From positions 1 to 64,000 of the forward strand of contig DRGL01000027.1 in the NCBI GenBank assembly GCA_011050085.1: a stretch of 64,000 nt of DNA, written 5' to 3'. The notes below the pieces were generated by a model. That model had not been told where the DNA came from and did no database searches. It saw only the letters and a program-made list of their open reading frames with translations. The number at the start of each line of letters is the position of its first letter. Within the stretch, counting starts at the first letter, position 1. Shown here piece after piece: positions 1-9,358 of this stretch. The stretch is from Pricia antarctica. Its GTDB lineage: Bacteria; Bacteroidota; Bacteroidia; Flavobacteriales; Flavobacteriaceae. The position numbers and the translations under genes were made by a program.

Positions 1-814
1 AGTTATTTCCTAAAATCAGGGGTAGTCCCGAATCACCGCCCCCTACCACTATCACCTTGGCATTGGCGGATTGTGCTAACCTTAGGGTGGCATCGATTCC
101 TTTGTCCTGTAAAATCTTGTCTGTCAAAGATGCGCTCAAAATTTTGTTGGCATTGGCCTTTCCTTGTGCCTCTATAGTTACTTTTTCAGCCTCTTTTTTG
201 GCGGTAACCAAACGAAATTCATATTCCAGCGATTCTTGCTCTTGCTTCAACTTTCGTTCGATGGCCTCTTTTATGGTAGCAGGCAGCGTTACATCGCGTA
301 CTAATACTTCATTCAATTGTATATACTGTCCATCTACGATTTTTTTTGTCTCCTCATAAATTTCCGCCTGTATAGCGTCCCTCTTACTGGAGTAAAGTTG
401 CTCAGGAGTATATCGCCCTACCACACTTCTTGCTGCGGAACGTATGGTTGGTAACAATACGCGTTGAATATATTCCGTACCTTTTTCTTGATGCAATTTT
501 CCCAGAGATTCCCTTTTTGGTTCAAACCACGCGGAAGCATCCAATTTAATTTCCAATCCGTTTGAAGATAGGACTTGCATTTTTTCGAAAACTTCCTGTT
601 GCCTAACTTCGTATATAAATACCTTGTTCCAAGGCGCTACAATATGAAAACCTTCTCCCAAGGGTGGCTCGTCGGTAACTACACCACCGGAAAATGTCTT
701 ATAGAGAACCCCAGCTTCGCCTGATCCTATGGTCACTGCCGATTTTGAGACTAAAATGATTAAAACGATCAATCCGAAAATGACCGGTAATGCAATTTTT
801 GGTAATTTATCCAT
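1..814 (-). CDS. Prohibitin-like SPFH/Band 7 membrane protein (3' end cut by window edge)
   Basis: The minus-strand frame opens at the ATG at 814-812 (MDKLPKIALPV) and stays open to base 1, giving 271 codons without a stop. A single N-terminal hydrophobic helix (about residues 5-26) is followed by an SPFH domain and a charged helical region rich in K/E/Q (about 180-240), ending near GGGDSGLPLILGN. Prohibitin family proteins are about 270-290 residues, so only the last few codons should be missing. These proteins form membrane-anchored ring scaffolds that modulate proteases and membrane quality control; that role is family knowledge, not read from the sequence. Its start lies 13 bp after the stop of the upstream VWA gene on the same strand, so co-transcription is likely. 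Confidence 0.85.
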   Translation of the reverse strand, partial: MDKLPKIALPVIFGLIVLIILVSKSAVTIGSGEAGVLYKTFSGGVVTDEPPLGEGFHIVAPWNKVFIYEVRQQEVFEKMQVLSSNGLEIKLDASAWFEPKRESLGKLHQEKGTEYIQRVLLPTIRSAARSVVGRYTPEQLYSSKRDAIQAEIYEETKKIVDGQYIQLNEVLVRDVTLPATIKEAIERKLKQEQESLEYEFRLVTAKKEAEKVTIEAQGKANANKILSASLTDKILQDKGIDATLRLAQSANAKVIVVGGGDSGLPLILGNN

Positions 815-827
815 ATTTGTTTTTGGT

Positions 828-2885
828 TTAAAGTAATCCGTTATATTTTCTGATAAACCACTCCGCGGCCAAGGTAAAAATAATTAGTGCCAAGAGGATT
901 CGAAAATCAATCAAAGATACGCTATTTTGTTCGCCTTTCTGAACGGGCTTGAAACGGTCGGTTTTAGAAAGTTCTGACAGTAGTTCTGAAATTTGGGATG
1001 GAAAATATTTTTTCCCACCGGTATTTATGGCTAAACGTTCCAATTTTTTATAATCGGTCGATACGAGCTGCTTTTCAACATCAAAATCTAAAATAGTAAA
1101 GCGGCCAGATTTAGAAAGATTTTCGTTTCGTACGCTTGCCGTAAAATCATAATTCCCAGGAGACAGATTGCTGATATCTGCTTCGTAATAATTTCCTTTT
1201 AAAAGCATAGGTTGTTCGATCAAAACCCCCGTTTTGACATTTTTCAGTTTTAAATCCAAGTTTGCGTTTGTATCAAAAACATAGGCTTCATCAAAGTAGG
1301 TAGCCGTAATTTTCGCATCCGTATTCCCTTCATATATGGAACTAAACTCCACGCTAAGTCTTTCTTTTGAAGCGTTGCTAGAAAGATAGAGCACAAGTCT
1401 TCCTATAAAATCATCGAAATTTGTAAATCTCTGATTGTTTCGAAAGCTTTGCATACGCCATTTCCAAATGTTTTCCCCAAATAAAAGGGCTTCTCGCTCC
1501 GAGCCGTTATCGATTACTGCGAGTAGAGGTTGATTCAGCTCAGTACCTTTAATACGTTGGCTTATAAGAATTTCAGCAGAGTTATTCAGCTTTATTTCGC
1601 CAAGGTTGCTCTCAAGGGGAGGAAAGTCTTTTATAGAGAATTCATTTATATTAAAGAGGCCGAAACCTGGATTTAAGGTCGGGAACACCTCTTCGCTTTG
1701 ATTGTAACTATTCTTAGAAAATTCCTTTTGAACGGAATTTAAGAAATTCCAATCCGTTTGTGTACCTGTTATCGTAAACAAATTGGATTTTTTCTTACGG
1801 ATAAAATCGTATACGGTTTTAAAGGATGCATCCGGCTGATACAGCATAAACAGGTCAATTTCGTCAAACTGCAGATTAGAATCAGTCGGATTGATTATAG
1901 TGACTGAACGCTGTTCATTACTTTCAATCGCATTCTTAAAAGCGCCGATATCAGGATGCAAAATTGAAGAAACGATAGCAATATTGGTCTTTTCATCAAT
2001 CACCTCTACCGCTAGCTGTCGGGAATTATTATTTGTGTTACGTTCATCGGTCAAAGCATCAACGGATACCACTATATTTTTCAATCCCACGGAATTAGCG
2101 TTCAATAGGGTATTGATAGTTGTGGTATTCTCGGATTCCGATAGGGAAATAGCCTTTCGAAATACAAGCTTGCCTTCAACAGCAATCTTGATTACAGACT
2201 TTACCTCGGTTCGACCGTTAAATCGCACAAAAATTTCAACAGGATATTTATTATTTAGGAATGCGTATCGATTTGCATTTACTTGGGTAATAGCGATATC
2301 GTCATAACGCGTTGTATCTCCAATTACAATTGGATAGATTGGGAATTTCTGGTTCTTACCATAATACTCGTAGTCTTGACCTAAATTTTGATTCCCATCC
2401 GTCAGCAACAGCACTGCGGTATTATCTGCAGAATATATTTCTTGAAGACCTTTTAAGGCAGCGGTGATATCGGTATTCTTTTGTACGTAAAGTGAATCGT
2501 ACTTTTTGTCGTTACCATTTCCAAGGAGATTTTCATTGGTGAGTTTGGCGCCAAATCCATAGGCTTTGGTTTTGAAACGATCTATAATGTCATCGTTATC
2601 AACAATTTTACGTATACTACTATGGATAGTGTCTTTATAAGAGGCAACCGAACTGGAATTATCGACCAATACAATTAGATTGGCCTTTACAATACGGTAT
2701 TCGTCTTTGACAAATTTGGGATTGATTAGTAATAGAAATACCGAGAATAAAGCTATAAAACGTAAAAAGGATAGTAATAGGGCTAATTTTCCTTTTAGCT
2801 TAGTTTTATAATAATATTGGAACAGAACTACACCCAAAGCGATGATTGCCGCAAAGAGTACAAGTAGAACGGTTTGAATATCCAT
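828..2885 (-). CDS. VWA-domain membrane protein
   Basis: A 685-residue protein with two N-terminal membrane helices (about 5-25 and 35-58), then a von Willebrand A domain beginning LIVLVDNSSSV, a MIDAS-type DxSxS metal site, with LLLTDGNQN supplying the later MIDAS Thr/Asp. A long beta-rich extracytoplasmic region follows, and a C-terminal membrane helix near 660-680 precedes a short basic tail. This layout resembles the BatA/BatB-like and glutamine-amidotransferase-like VWA membrane proteins of Bacteroidota, which lack an assigned reaction. The catalytic Cys-His-Glu triad of the amidotransferase relatives was not recognised. It is probably co-transcribed with the SPFH gene downstream. Function remains unassigned. 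Confidence 0.8.
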   Translation of the reverse strand: MDIQTVLLVLFAAIIALGVVLFQYYYKTKLKGKLALLLSFLRFIALFSVFLLLINPKFVKDEYRIVKANLIVLVDNSSSVASYKDTIHSSIRKIVDNDDIIDRFKTKAYGFGAKLTNENLLGNGNDKKYDSLYVQKNTDITAALKGLQEIYSADNTAVLLLTDGNQNLGQDYEYYGKNQKFPIYPIVIGDTTRYDDIAITQVNANRYAFLNNKYPVEIFVRFNGRTEVKSVIKIAVEGKLVFRKAISLSESENTTTINTLLNANSVGLKNIVVSVDALTDERNTNNNSRQLAVEVIDEKTNIAIVSSILHPDIGAFKNAIESNEQRSVTIINPTDSNLQFDEIDLFMLYQPDASFKTVYDFIRKKKSNLFTITGTQTDWNFLNSVQKEFSKNSYNQSEEVFPTLNPGFGLFNINEFSIKDFPPLESNLGEIKLNNSAEILISQRIKGTELNQPLLAVIDNGSEREALLFGENIWKWRMQSFRNNQRFTNFDDFIGRLVLYLSSNASKERLSVEFSSIYEGNTDAKITATYFDEAYVFDTNANLDLKLKNVKTGVLIEQPMLLKGNYYEADISNLSPGNYDFTASVRNENLSKSGRFTILDFDVEKQLVSTDYKKLERLAINTGGKKYFPSQISELLSELSKTDRFKPVQKGEQNSVSLIDFRILLALIIFTLAAEWFIRKYNGLL

Positions 2886-2954
2886 TAAAATCTAGGTTAA
2901 TCCGTTTCAATTCATTCTTAGAAACGGCTTTTGCAATGTTTGGACTTAATACAC

Positions 2955-3701
2955 TTAAGTAAGCATTCCCCCATCAACATTTAGAACCTGTCCTGTGATA
3001 TATGCTGAAAGGTCAGAAGCAAAAAATAAGCACGCATTTGCAATATCCTCTGGTGATCCGCCACGTTTAAGGGGAATACCATCGCGCCAACTTTGCACTG
3101 TTTTTTCATCAAGTTTTTCCGTCATTTCGGTTTCAATGAAGCCAGGAGCAATGGCATTACAGCGTATATTTCGGGAACCAAGTTCTAGTGCGACCGATTT
3201 TGTAAAACCTATCATGCCCGCTTTTGAAGCTGCGTAATTCGTTTGACCGGCATTTCCCTTAACGCCCACTACACTGCTCATATTGATTATAGAGCCGCTT
3301 CTTTGCTTTAAAAATGTGCGTTGAATGGCTTTCGTCATGTTAAATACCGACTTTAAGTTAATCTCTATAACACTGTCAAAATCAGATTCTGACATCCGCA
3401 TTAAAAGATTATCCTTTGTAATACCTGCATTATTAATTAGTATATCTATACCACCAAAATCTTCAATAACGTTTTTTATAAGCGCTTCTGCTGCCTCAAA
3501 ACTAGCGGCATCACTCTTATAGGCCTTTGCGGTAACACCTTTTGCAAGAAGTTCTTCCTGGAGCTCAAGAGCGGGTTTTTCACTTGAGCTATACGTAAAG
3601 GCAACATTGGCTCCATGATCAGCGAAAACTTTGGCTATACCCATGCCAATACCCCTACTCGCTCCTGTTATTATTGCATTTTTTCCTGCTAGCAATTTCA
3701 T
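2955..3701 (-). CDS. fabG: 3-oxoacyl-[acyl-carrier-protein] reductase FabG
   Basis: A 248-residue classical short-chain dehydrogenase. The cofactor motif TGASRGIG is at about residues 12-19, NNAG near 90, the catalytic Ser in NMSS (about 141), and the Tyr/Lys pair in NYAASKAG (about 155-159). The C-terminal signature ITGQVLNVDGG is typical of FabG, which reduces 3-ketoacyl-ACP with NADPH in fatty acid elongation. Length equals the family norm (244-250). The start MKLLAGKNAIITG fits homologues. No neighbouring fatty acid genes are in the window, so assignment rests on sequence; other SDR substrates cannot be fully excluded. Confidence 0.88.
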   Translation of the reverse strand: MKLLAGKNAIITGASRGIGMGIAKVFADHGANVAFTYSSSEKPALELQEELLAKGVTAKAYKSDAASFEAAEALIKNVIEDFGGIDILINNAGITKDNLLMRMSESDFDSVIEINLKSVFNMTKAIQRTFLKQRSGSIINMSSVVGVKGNAGQTNYAASKAGMIGFTKSVALELGSRNIRCNAIAPGFIETEMTEKLDEKTVQSWRDGIPLKRGGSPEDIANACLFFASDLSAYITGQVLNVDGGMLT

Positions 3702-4570
3702 AGTCTAATTTAATGTTCAATACTTTTTCTACAAAAACCAAAAATACAATTTATTGATGAAGGCAGTCTTTCAAAAGTATCGATTTTCTATCTTTTCAAA
3801 TTCTAATCTTCCATTTGCGGCAGGATAGAGTTGTATAACTTCGAGTCTTATAGTTTGCGGATTAATAATTGAACTATTAATTAAACTCTTTCAAATGGAC
3901 TACCCCAAATTTGTAGGATTTTTAAATTGAAATCCCATCTGTATCCACAAACTATCTATTTTGGTGCATGATTACCTATAGTGTCACATGATGTAAAATG
4001 TCTAAATGGTCAATGTTTGGTTAGCCTTGTAACTAGCGACCACTTATCTTCATCCGGACTACAAATTTGACTTTTGTAGGTTTAGAAATTTGAATGTTAT
4101 TGTTAATCTTCTTCACTACGCTTCATTGTGCTAATTATCATAGAAAACCTAAGCTAGGCAAGCTTGGCTATTTATGTCACAATCGGTGGACATTCTACTC
4201 CATAAATGGATTCATTGAATTGAGTTTAAACCGTATAAGCATTTATTCTGAACTGGACTTACTTTGTAAAGCCATTGAATACCCTAAATGGCGATATACT
4301 ATTTATTCTTTAGCGATTTTTAGTTTTCAATTACAGGATGAGCAAATAAGGTTTATAAAAAATTATCCAACTTCTACTTTTATTTAATTCCGGTAGTGGT
4401 AAATCATTTATACTAACGCACACTACTTTAGAAACTGGTTAACGCCGTTCTTGGTTCTGGAAATATGGTTCGAATAACTGTTAAAAAATACTGGAGGATA
4501 TCCTATCTAACACAAGATTTTAAGTGTGTGTTCTGAAAAGGTTAATACATCTCTTTACTAAAGAAAAGTG
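3702..4570. other. Long intergenic region, no convincing gene
   Basis: About 870 bp of AT-rich sequence lie between the fabG start and the terminator after sucD. The longest open frame (4094-4387, plus strand) encodes a composition with no recognisable domain and is not convincing. I see no tRNA-like fold, riboswitch motif or long repeat here. The fabG promoter should lie at the left end. Confidence 0.5.
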
Positions 4571-4618
4571 ATTCAAAAATGAAAAATCCATCGACCTTAT
4601 TCTAGACCGATGGATTTC
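4571..4618 (-). terminator. Rho-independent terminator of the lpx-efp-sucD cluster
   Basis: A perfect 10-bp stem (AAATCCATCG at 4585-4594 pairing with CGATGGATTT at 4609-4618) encloses a 14-nt loop. Read on the minus strand the stem is followed by TTTTTCATTTTTG, a broken U tract. It lies 30 bp after the sucD stop codon, at the expected place for the end of this long minus-strand cluster. Confidence 0.75.
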
Positions 4619-4648
4619 AATGGTTTATTTTTAAATACGTTATGAAAA

Positions 4649-5521
4649 CTATCCCATAACTTCCTTAACCTTCAACCCAATTTCTGCGGGTGAATCCACA
4701 ACGTGAATTCCGTGTTCCCTCATAATTTTTTTCTTAGCCTGTGCCGTATCGTCACTTCCACCTACAATCGCACCGGCGTGGCCCATGGTTCGACCTGCTG
4801 GTGCAGTTTCTCCGGCGATAAAACCGATTATCGGTTTTTTGCTGCCACTAGCTTTGTACCATTTCGCGGCATCAGCTTCCAATTGTCCGCCAATTTCACC
4901 GATCATAACAACGGCTTCCGTTTCTGGATCGTTAATTAATAATTCAACGGCTTCTTTGGTAGTGGTTCCGATAATTGGATCACCACCGATTCCGATGGCT
5001 GTGGTTATACCTAAACCTTGTCGTACCACTTGGTCGGCCGCCTCATAGGTTAAGGTTCCAGATTTGGAAACAATTCCAATAGTACCTTTCTTGAAAACGA
5101 AACCTGGCATAATGCCTACTTTGGCTTCCCCGGGAGTAATTACACCAGGGCAGTTGGGACCGATCAATCGGCAATCCCTATTTTTAATATACTCGGCAAC
5201 TTTCACCATGTCCGCAACTGGAATACCTTCAGTTATCGTAATAATTACTTTAATGCCTGCATTGGCAGCTTCCATAATGGCATCAGCTGCAAAAGCTGGT
5301 GGCACAAAAATAATGCTAGTGTCGGCTCCTACTTTTTCTACGGCCTCGGCTACGGTATTAAACACGGGTTTCCCCAAATGTTCTTGACCACCTTTTCCCG
5401 GTGTGACGCCCCCGACTACCTGAGTGCCGTAATCGATCATCTGTTCGGCATGAAAAGTACCCTCGCTTCCGGTAAAACCTTGTACGATTACTTTGGAATC
5501 TTTATTGACTAATACGCTCAT
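4649..5521 (-). CDS. sucD: Succinate-CoA ligase, ADP-forming, alpha subunit
   Basis: Starting at the ATG at 5521, the product is 290 residues and begins [18 protein letters not shown], the conserved N-terminus of SucD; an earlier in-frame ATG at 5569 would add 16 unrelated residues. The protein has the CoA-binding Rossmann domain with [10 protein letters not shown] near residue 15, and the ligase domain with the phosphohistidine loop GHAGA (His at about 248). SucD with SucC (not in the window) converts succinyl-CoA to succinate with ATP/GTP formation in the TCA cycle. It is the last gene of the lpx/efp cluster, an arrangement I know from other flavobacteria. Confidence 0.95.
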   Translation of the reverse strand: MSVLVNKDSKVIVQGFTGSEGTFHAEQMIDYGTQVVGGVTPGKGGQEHLGKPVFNTVAEAVEKVGADTSIIFVPPAFAADAIMEAANAGIKVIITITEGIPVADMVKVAEYIKNRDCRLIGPNCPGVITPGEAKVGIMPGFVFKKGTIGIVSKSGTLTYEAADQVVRQGLGITTAIGIGGDPIIGTTTKEAVELLINDPETEAVVMIGEIGGQLEADAAKWYKASGSKKPIIGFIAGETAPAGRTMGHAGAIVGGSDDTAQAKKKIMREHGIHVVDSPAEIGLKVKEVMG

Positions 5522-5590
5522 GTGATTTGTTGTTTTTAATATCTCAGCCAAAAATAGCAGATAATACACGATTTGTAAAGAATTCAGAGT

Positions 5591-6523
5591 TTATTCCTTC
5601 AATTTTTTCAATATAGCGGGAATTTGCTTTACGTAGGCCAGTTGTTTCAGTTTTTCACGGGATTCCTCTATAGGTGTTCCGAAGTAACTTTTGCCCCCGG
5701 CAACGGATTTTGTCACACCCGTCTGGCCCATGATGACCGCCTTTTTCCCAATAGTAATGCCGCTGTTGGTACCTACTTGACCCCATAGGGTCACTTCATC
5801 TTCTATTATGACACAGCCCGCTATTCCCGTTTGTGAAGCTATAAGGCATTTTTCCCCGATTACAGTATCGTGGCCAACATGAACCTGGTTATCGAGTTTT
5901 GAGCCTTTTTTGATGGTAGTATCACCGGTAACACCTTTATCAACAGTACATAAAGCTCCCAATTCAACATCATCACCAATTACCACCCTTCCACCAGAAA
6001 TCAGCTTATCAAATCCTTCGGGCCTATTTTTGTAATAAAAGGCATCGGAGCCTAACACCGTACCGGAATGGATAATTACATTGTTGCCAACGATAGAATT
6101 ATCATAAATACATACATTGGCGTGAATCAAACAATTGTCACCGATTACCACGTTATTGCCAATAAAAACATTTGGTTGTACGATTGTATTTTTGCCGATG
6201 ACTGCTGAAACTGCAATAGCATTTAAAGCTTTTTCAAAAGGTTTGAAATAGGTGGTTAATACATTGAAATCCCGAAAAGGGTCATTGGAAATCAATAATG
6301 CCTTGTTTGGTGGACATTCAACCTCTTTGTTGATAAGTACGACTGATGCCTTACTATTCAGTGCCTTATCATAATATTTAGGATGGTCAACGAATACAAT
6401 ATCCCCGTGTTTAACCACATGAATCTCGTTCATGCCCAAAACGGGAAAATCATCCGAACCTATAAATTCACAACTAATAATAGTAGCGATTTGCTTTAGG
6501 CTAAAAGGCGTAGGGAATTTCAT
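5591..6523 (-). CDS. Second LpxD-like left-handed beta-helix acyltransferase
   Basis: A 310-residue protein with an N-terminal LpxD-like domain (about 1-100) and then hexapeptide repeats forming a left-handed beta helix (about 105-270). The segment NQVHVGHDTVIG carries the active-site-type His of LpxD enzymes. It is a clear paralogue of the lpxD at 9359-10384, shorter by about 30 residues and divergent. Family role: N-acylation of UDP-3-O-acyl-glucosamine in lipid A synthesis; whether this copy acts on the same substrate is unknown. Its stop lies 69 bp before the sucD start and its own start is 5 bp after the efp stop, so it is translated within the same operon. Confidence 0.82.
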   Translation of the reverse strand: MKFPTPFSLKQIATIISCEFIGSDDFPVLGMNEIHVVKHGDIVFVDHPKYYDKALNSKASVVLINKEVECPPNKALLISNDPFRDFNVLTTYFKPFEKALNAIAVSAVIGKNTIVQPNVFIGNNVVIGDNCLIHANVCIYDNSIVGNNVIIHSGTVLGSDAFYYKNRPEGFDKLISGGRVVIGDDVELGALCTVDKGVTGDTTIKKGSKLDNQVHVGHDTVIGEKCLIASQTGIAGCVIIEDEVTLWGQVGTNSGITIGKKAVIMGQTGVTKSVAGGKSYFGTPIEESREKLKQLAYVKQIPAILKKLKE

Positions 6524-6528
6524 TTCGA

Positions 6529-7095
6529 CTACTCTTTGACCCTTTCCATATAAGAGGCATTGGAAGTATCTACCTTAATTTTGTCCCCTTCGTTTATAAA
6601 CAAAGGGACATTTATTTCTGCACCGGTTTCTACTTTAGCAGGCTTTGTTGCGTTAGTGGCCGTATTTCCCTTAACCCCGGGTTCGGTGTATGTGATTTCC
6701 AATACAACGCTAGCCGGCATATCTATAGACAACGGCATGGCATCTTCAGTATTGAATAAAATGGTTACGACTTCTCCTTCTTTTAATAGATTAGCAGCAT
6801 CTAGGGAACTCTCTTGAAGGGTAATCTGGTTATAATCATCGGTATTCATAAAATGATACGTCTGCCCTTCCGCATATAAAAATTGGTACGAACGTGTTTC
6901 GACACGCACATCTTCTATCTTATGCCCTGCCGAGAATGTATTGTCCAATACCTTCCCCGTTGAGACGCTCCTTAACTTTGTGCGCACGAAGGCTGGACCC
7001 TTTCCAGGTTTTACGTGCAAAAATTCTATAATTTTATAGATATCGTTGTTGTAGCGAATGCAAAGTCCTTTTCGTATATCTGAGGTAGAAGCCAT
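6529..7095 (-). CDS. efp: Elongation factor P
   Basis: A 188-residue protein of standard EF-P length with the three-domain OB-fold layout. The domain I loop KPGKGPAF contains the Lys (about 34) that occupies the tip residue modified in many bacteria. The C-terminal domain carries the signature around GDKIKVDTSNASYMERVKE. EF-P binds stalled ribosomes and promotes peptide bond formation at polyproline stretches. It sits between lpxA and the second lpxD-like gene. The modification enzyme is not seen in the window. Confidence 0.96.
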   Translation of the reverse strand: MASTSDIRKGLCIRYNNDIYKIIEFLHVKPGKGPAFVRTKLRSVSTGKVLDNTFSAGHKIEDVRVETRSYQFLYAEGQTYHFMNTDDYNQITLQESSLDAANLLKEGEVVTILFNTEDAMPLSIDMPASVVLEITYTEPGVKGNTATNATKPAKVETGAEINVPLFINEGDKIKVDTSNASYMERVKE

Positions 7096-7175
7096 ATATG
7101 CTGTTTGTTTAAGTTTATATCAGTAGAGTCGCAAAAATATTCCGTCTCTTCGTCTTTTTAAAATAAAGTTATCTT

Positions 7176-7961
7176 TTAACTGTTGCTAAAGTACCCCTTC
7201 ATAATCCCCCGTTGGGAATCACGGATAAACTGAAGAATCTCATCCCTTTCCGGTGTAGCTTCCATTTCAGCCTCGATAATTTGCGTGGCCTGTGTATTAT
7301 TATAATTTTTTTGATAAAGGATGCGATAGATATTTTGGATTTCACGGATTTTTTCAGACTGAAATCCCCTTCGCCGTAAGCCCACGGAATTTATTCCTAC
7401 GTAAGATAGAGGCTCCCTAGCTGCCTTTACAAATGGCGGGACATCTTTACGGACCAAAGAGCCACCGGTTACGAAGGCATGTTGCCCTACGGATACAAAT
7501 TGGTGTACGGCCACGAGACCAGCTAAAATCACATTGTCACCCACGGTAACATGGCCTGCTAAGGTTGAATTGTTTGAAAAGATACAATTATCGCCAACGA
7601 TACAGTCATGGGCAATGTGGCAGTAGGCCATTATTAAACAATTTTTTCCAATAACCGTTTTATTTCGGTCAGAGGTGCCTTTATGTATGGTTGCACACTC
7701 CCGTATGGTGGTATTGTTTCCGATAGTAACCGTAGTATCCTCACCGTTATATTTCAAATCTTGAGGAGGGGCCGAAATAACGGCACCGGGAAAAATATTA
7801 CAGTTTTTGCCGATACGTGCGCCTTCCATAATGGTTACGTTGGAACCAATCCAAGTACCATCACCGATAACTACGTTATTATGAATGGTCGTGAAGGGTT
7901 CGACCACCACTTTTTTTGAAATTTTTGCTCCCGGATGTATGTAGGCAAGGGGTTGGTTCAT
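7176..7961 (-). CDS. lpxA: Acyl-ACP--UDP-N-acetylglucosamine O-acyltransferase LpxA
   Basis: A 261-residue beta-helix acyltransferase, the usual LpxA length. Hexapeptide repeats cover about residues 5-185; the catalytic His lies in AYCHIAHDCIVGD (about 120-125), and GGSLVRKDVPPFVKAAREPLSYVG is the conserved linker before the helical C-terminal domain. LpxA performs the first step of lipid A synthesis, transferring a 3-hydroxyacyl chain to UDP-GlcNAc. Its start is one base after the stop of lpxC/fabZ, indicating tight operon coupling. Confidence 0.96.
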   Translation of the reverse strand: MNQPLAYIHPGAKISKKVVVEPFTTIHNNVVIGDGTWIGSNVTIMEGARIGKNCNIFPGAVISAPPQDLKYNGEDTTVTIGNNTTIRECATIHKGTSDRNKTVIGKNCLIMAYCHIAHDCIVGDNCIFSNNSTLAGHVTVGDNVILAGLVAVHQFVSVGQHAFVTGGSLVRKDVPPFVKAAREPLSYVGINSVGLRRRGFQSEKIREIQNIYRILYQKNYNNTQATQIIEAEMEATPERDEILQFIRDSQRGIMKGYFSNS

Positions 7962-7962
7962 A

Positions 7963-9357
7963 TTATTTATTGTCTTTTACCTTGACGATCTGTGCCATGA
8001 GTTCAGCCTCACAAACCAATTTATTATTAGCGTAAGCGTAAGCCTGCATATGGCAGATACCTCGTCGTATCGGGGTAATCAAGCTACAACGAAATATTAG
8101 GGTATCACCGGGCAAGACTTTCTGTTTGAACTTTACATTGTCCATTTTCATGAAAAAGGTAAGGTAATTTTCAGGATCTGGCACAGTGCTCAACACCAAG
8201 ATTCCGCCGGTCTGCGCCATAGCTTCGACTTGTAGAACACCGGGCATTACAGGTGCTCCAGGAAAGTGACCATTAAAAAAGGGCTCGTTCATGGTAACAT
8301 TCTTCATGCCTACCACGTGGGTATCTGACAGCTCCAAAATGCGATCTAGAAGTAAAAATGGTGGACGGTGCGGTAAAACGTCCATAATTTGCTGAATATC
8401 CATTAAAGGTGGCTGATTCAAATCATACTGAGGCACCTTGTTCCGCTTTTCTGTCTTTATAATTTTGGCCAATTTTTTGGCAAACTGGGTATTAATAAAA
8501 TGACCTGGTTTGTTCGCAATAACCTTCCCCCGGATGCGTGTACCCGTAAGTGCCAAATCACCGATAACGTCTAACAATTTATGTCTGGCCGCCTCGTTTG
8601 GCTGGTGTAAGGTCAGGTTATCTAAAATACCATTTGGTTTTACAGTGAGCTTTTTCTTGTCGAAGGCGTCTTCAAGCTTTCGCATCGTGCTTTCGGAAAT
8701 CTCTTTGTCAACGTATACAATGGCGTTATTCAGGTCGCCGCCCTTAATAAGTCCGTTGTCCAACAGCATTTCGAGTTCATGAAGAAAACTGAAGGTTCTA
8801 GCACTCGCAATTTCCTTTTTAAAATCTGAGAGTTTGTCCAAAGTGGCATTCTGGGTCCCCAGAACTTTAGTCCCGAAATCTACCATTGTGGTCACTTGAT
8901 AAGTATCCGAGGGTATTATGGTCAGTTCACTTCCCGACTCTTCATCTTTGTAGCTAATTACATCCTTTATGATAAATTCCTCACGCTCTGCATCTTGCTC
9001 TTTCGCACCAACAATTTCAAGGGCTTCCACGAAATATTTGGCTGAACCGTCCATTATAGGTGGCTCAGGGGCATCGAGTTCAATTAGAACATTATCGATT
9101 TCCATCCCAACAAACGCAGCCAGAACATGTTCGGATGTCTGTATCTTTACGCCTCTTTTTTCTAAATTGGTGCCGCGTTGCGTATTGACAACATATTCCG
9201 CATCGGCCTCTATAATGGGTTCGCCCTCTAAATCGACCCTTTTAAAAGCATAACCATGATTCACCGGTGCGGGTACGAATTTCATGGTTACTTGGGCGCC
9301 GGTGTGAAGACCAACACCTTTAAGAATTACTTCTTGGTTTATAGTTCTTTGCTTCAT
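7963..9357 (-). CDS. lpxC/fabZ: Bifunctional LpxC deacetylase / FabZ dehydratase
   Basis: A 464-residue fusion. Residues 1 to about 305 are LpxC, UDP-3-O-acyl-GlcNAc deacetylase, with zinc ligands in TSEHVLAA and in HKLLDVIGD. Residues about 315-464 are FabZ, 3-hydroxyacyl-ACP dehydratase, with the hot-dog-fold motif HRPPFLLLDR and the active-site segment NGHFPGAPVMPGVLQVE. The fusion is characteristic of Bacteroidota and couples lipid A commitment to the 3-hydroxyacyl-ACP branch point. Spacing to lpxD is one base and to lpxA one base, so all three are translated from one message. Confidence 0.96.
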   Translation of the reverse strand: MKQRTINQEVILKGVGLHTGAQVTMKFVPAPVNHGYAFKRVDLEGEPIIEADAEYVVNTQRGTNLEKRGVKIQTSEHVLAAFVGMEIDNVLIELDAPEPPIMDGSAKYFVEALEIVGAKEQDAEREEFIIKDVISYKDEESGSELTIIPSDTYQVTTMVDFGTKVLGTQNATLDKLSDFKKEIASARTFSFLHELEMLLDNGLIKGGDLNNAIVYVDKEISESTMRKLEDAFDKKKLTVKPNGILDNLTLHQPNEAARHKLLDVIGDLALTGTRIRGKVIANKPGHFINTQFAKKLAKIIKTEKRNKVPQYDLNQPPLMDIQQIMDVLPHRPPFLLLDRILELSDTHVVGMKNVTMNEPFFNGHFPGAPVMPGVLQVEAMAQTGGILVLSTVPDPENYLTFFMKMDNVKFKQKVLPGDTLIFRCSLITPIRRGICHMQAYAYANNKLVCEAELMAQIVKVKDNK

Positions 9358-9358
9358 T

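Noticed and set aside
4094-4387. Plus-strand frame of 97 codons in the fabG-sucD spacer
   Set aside because: Amino acid composition is not gene-like, no domain is recognised, and no promoter or neighbour supports it.
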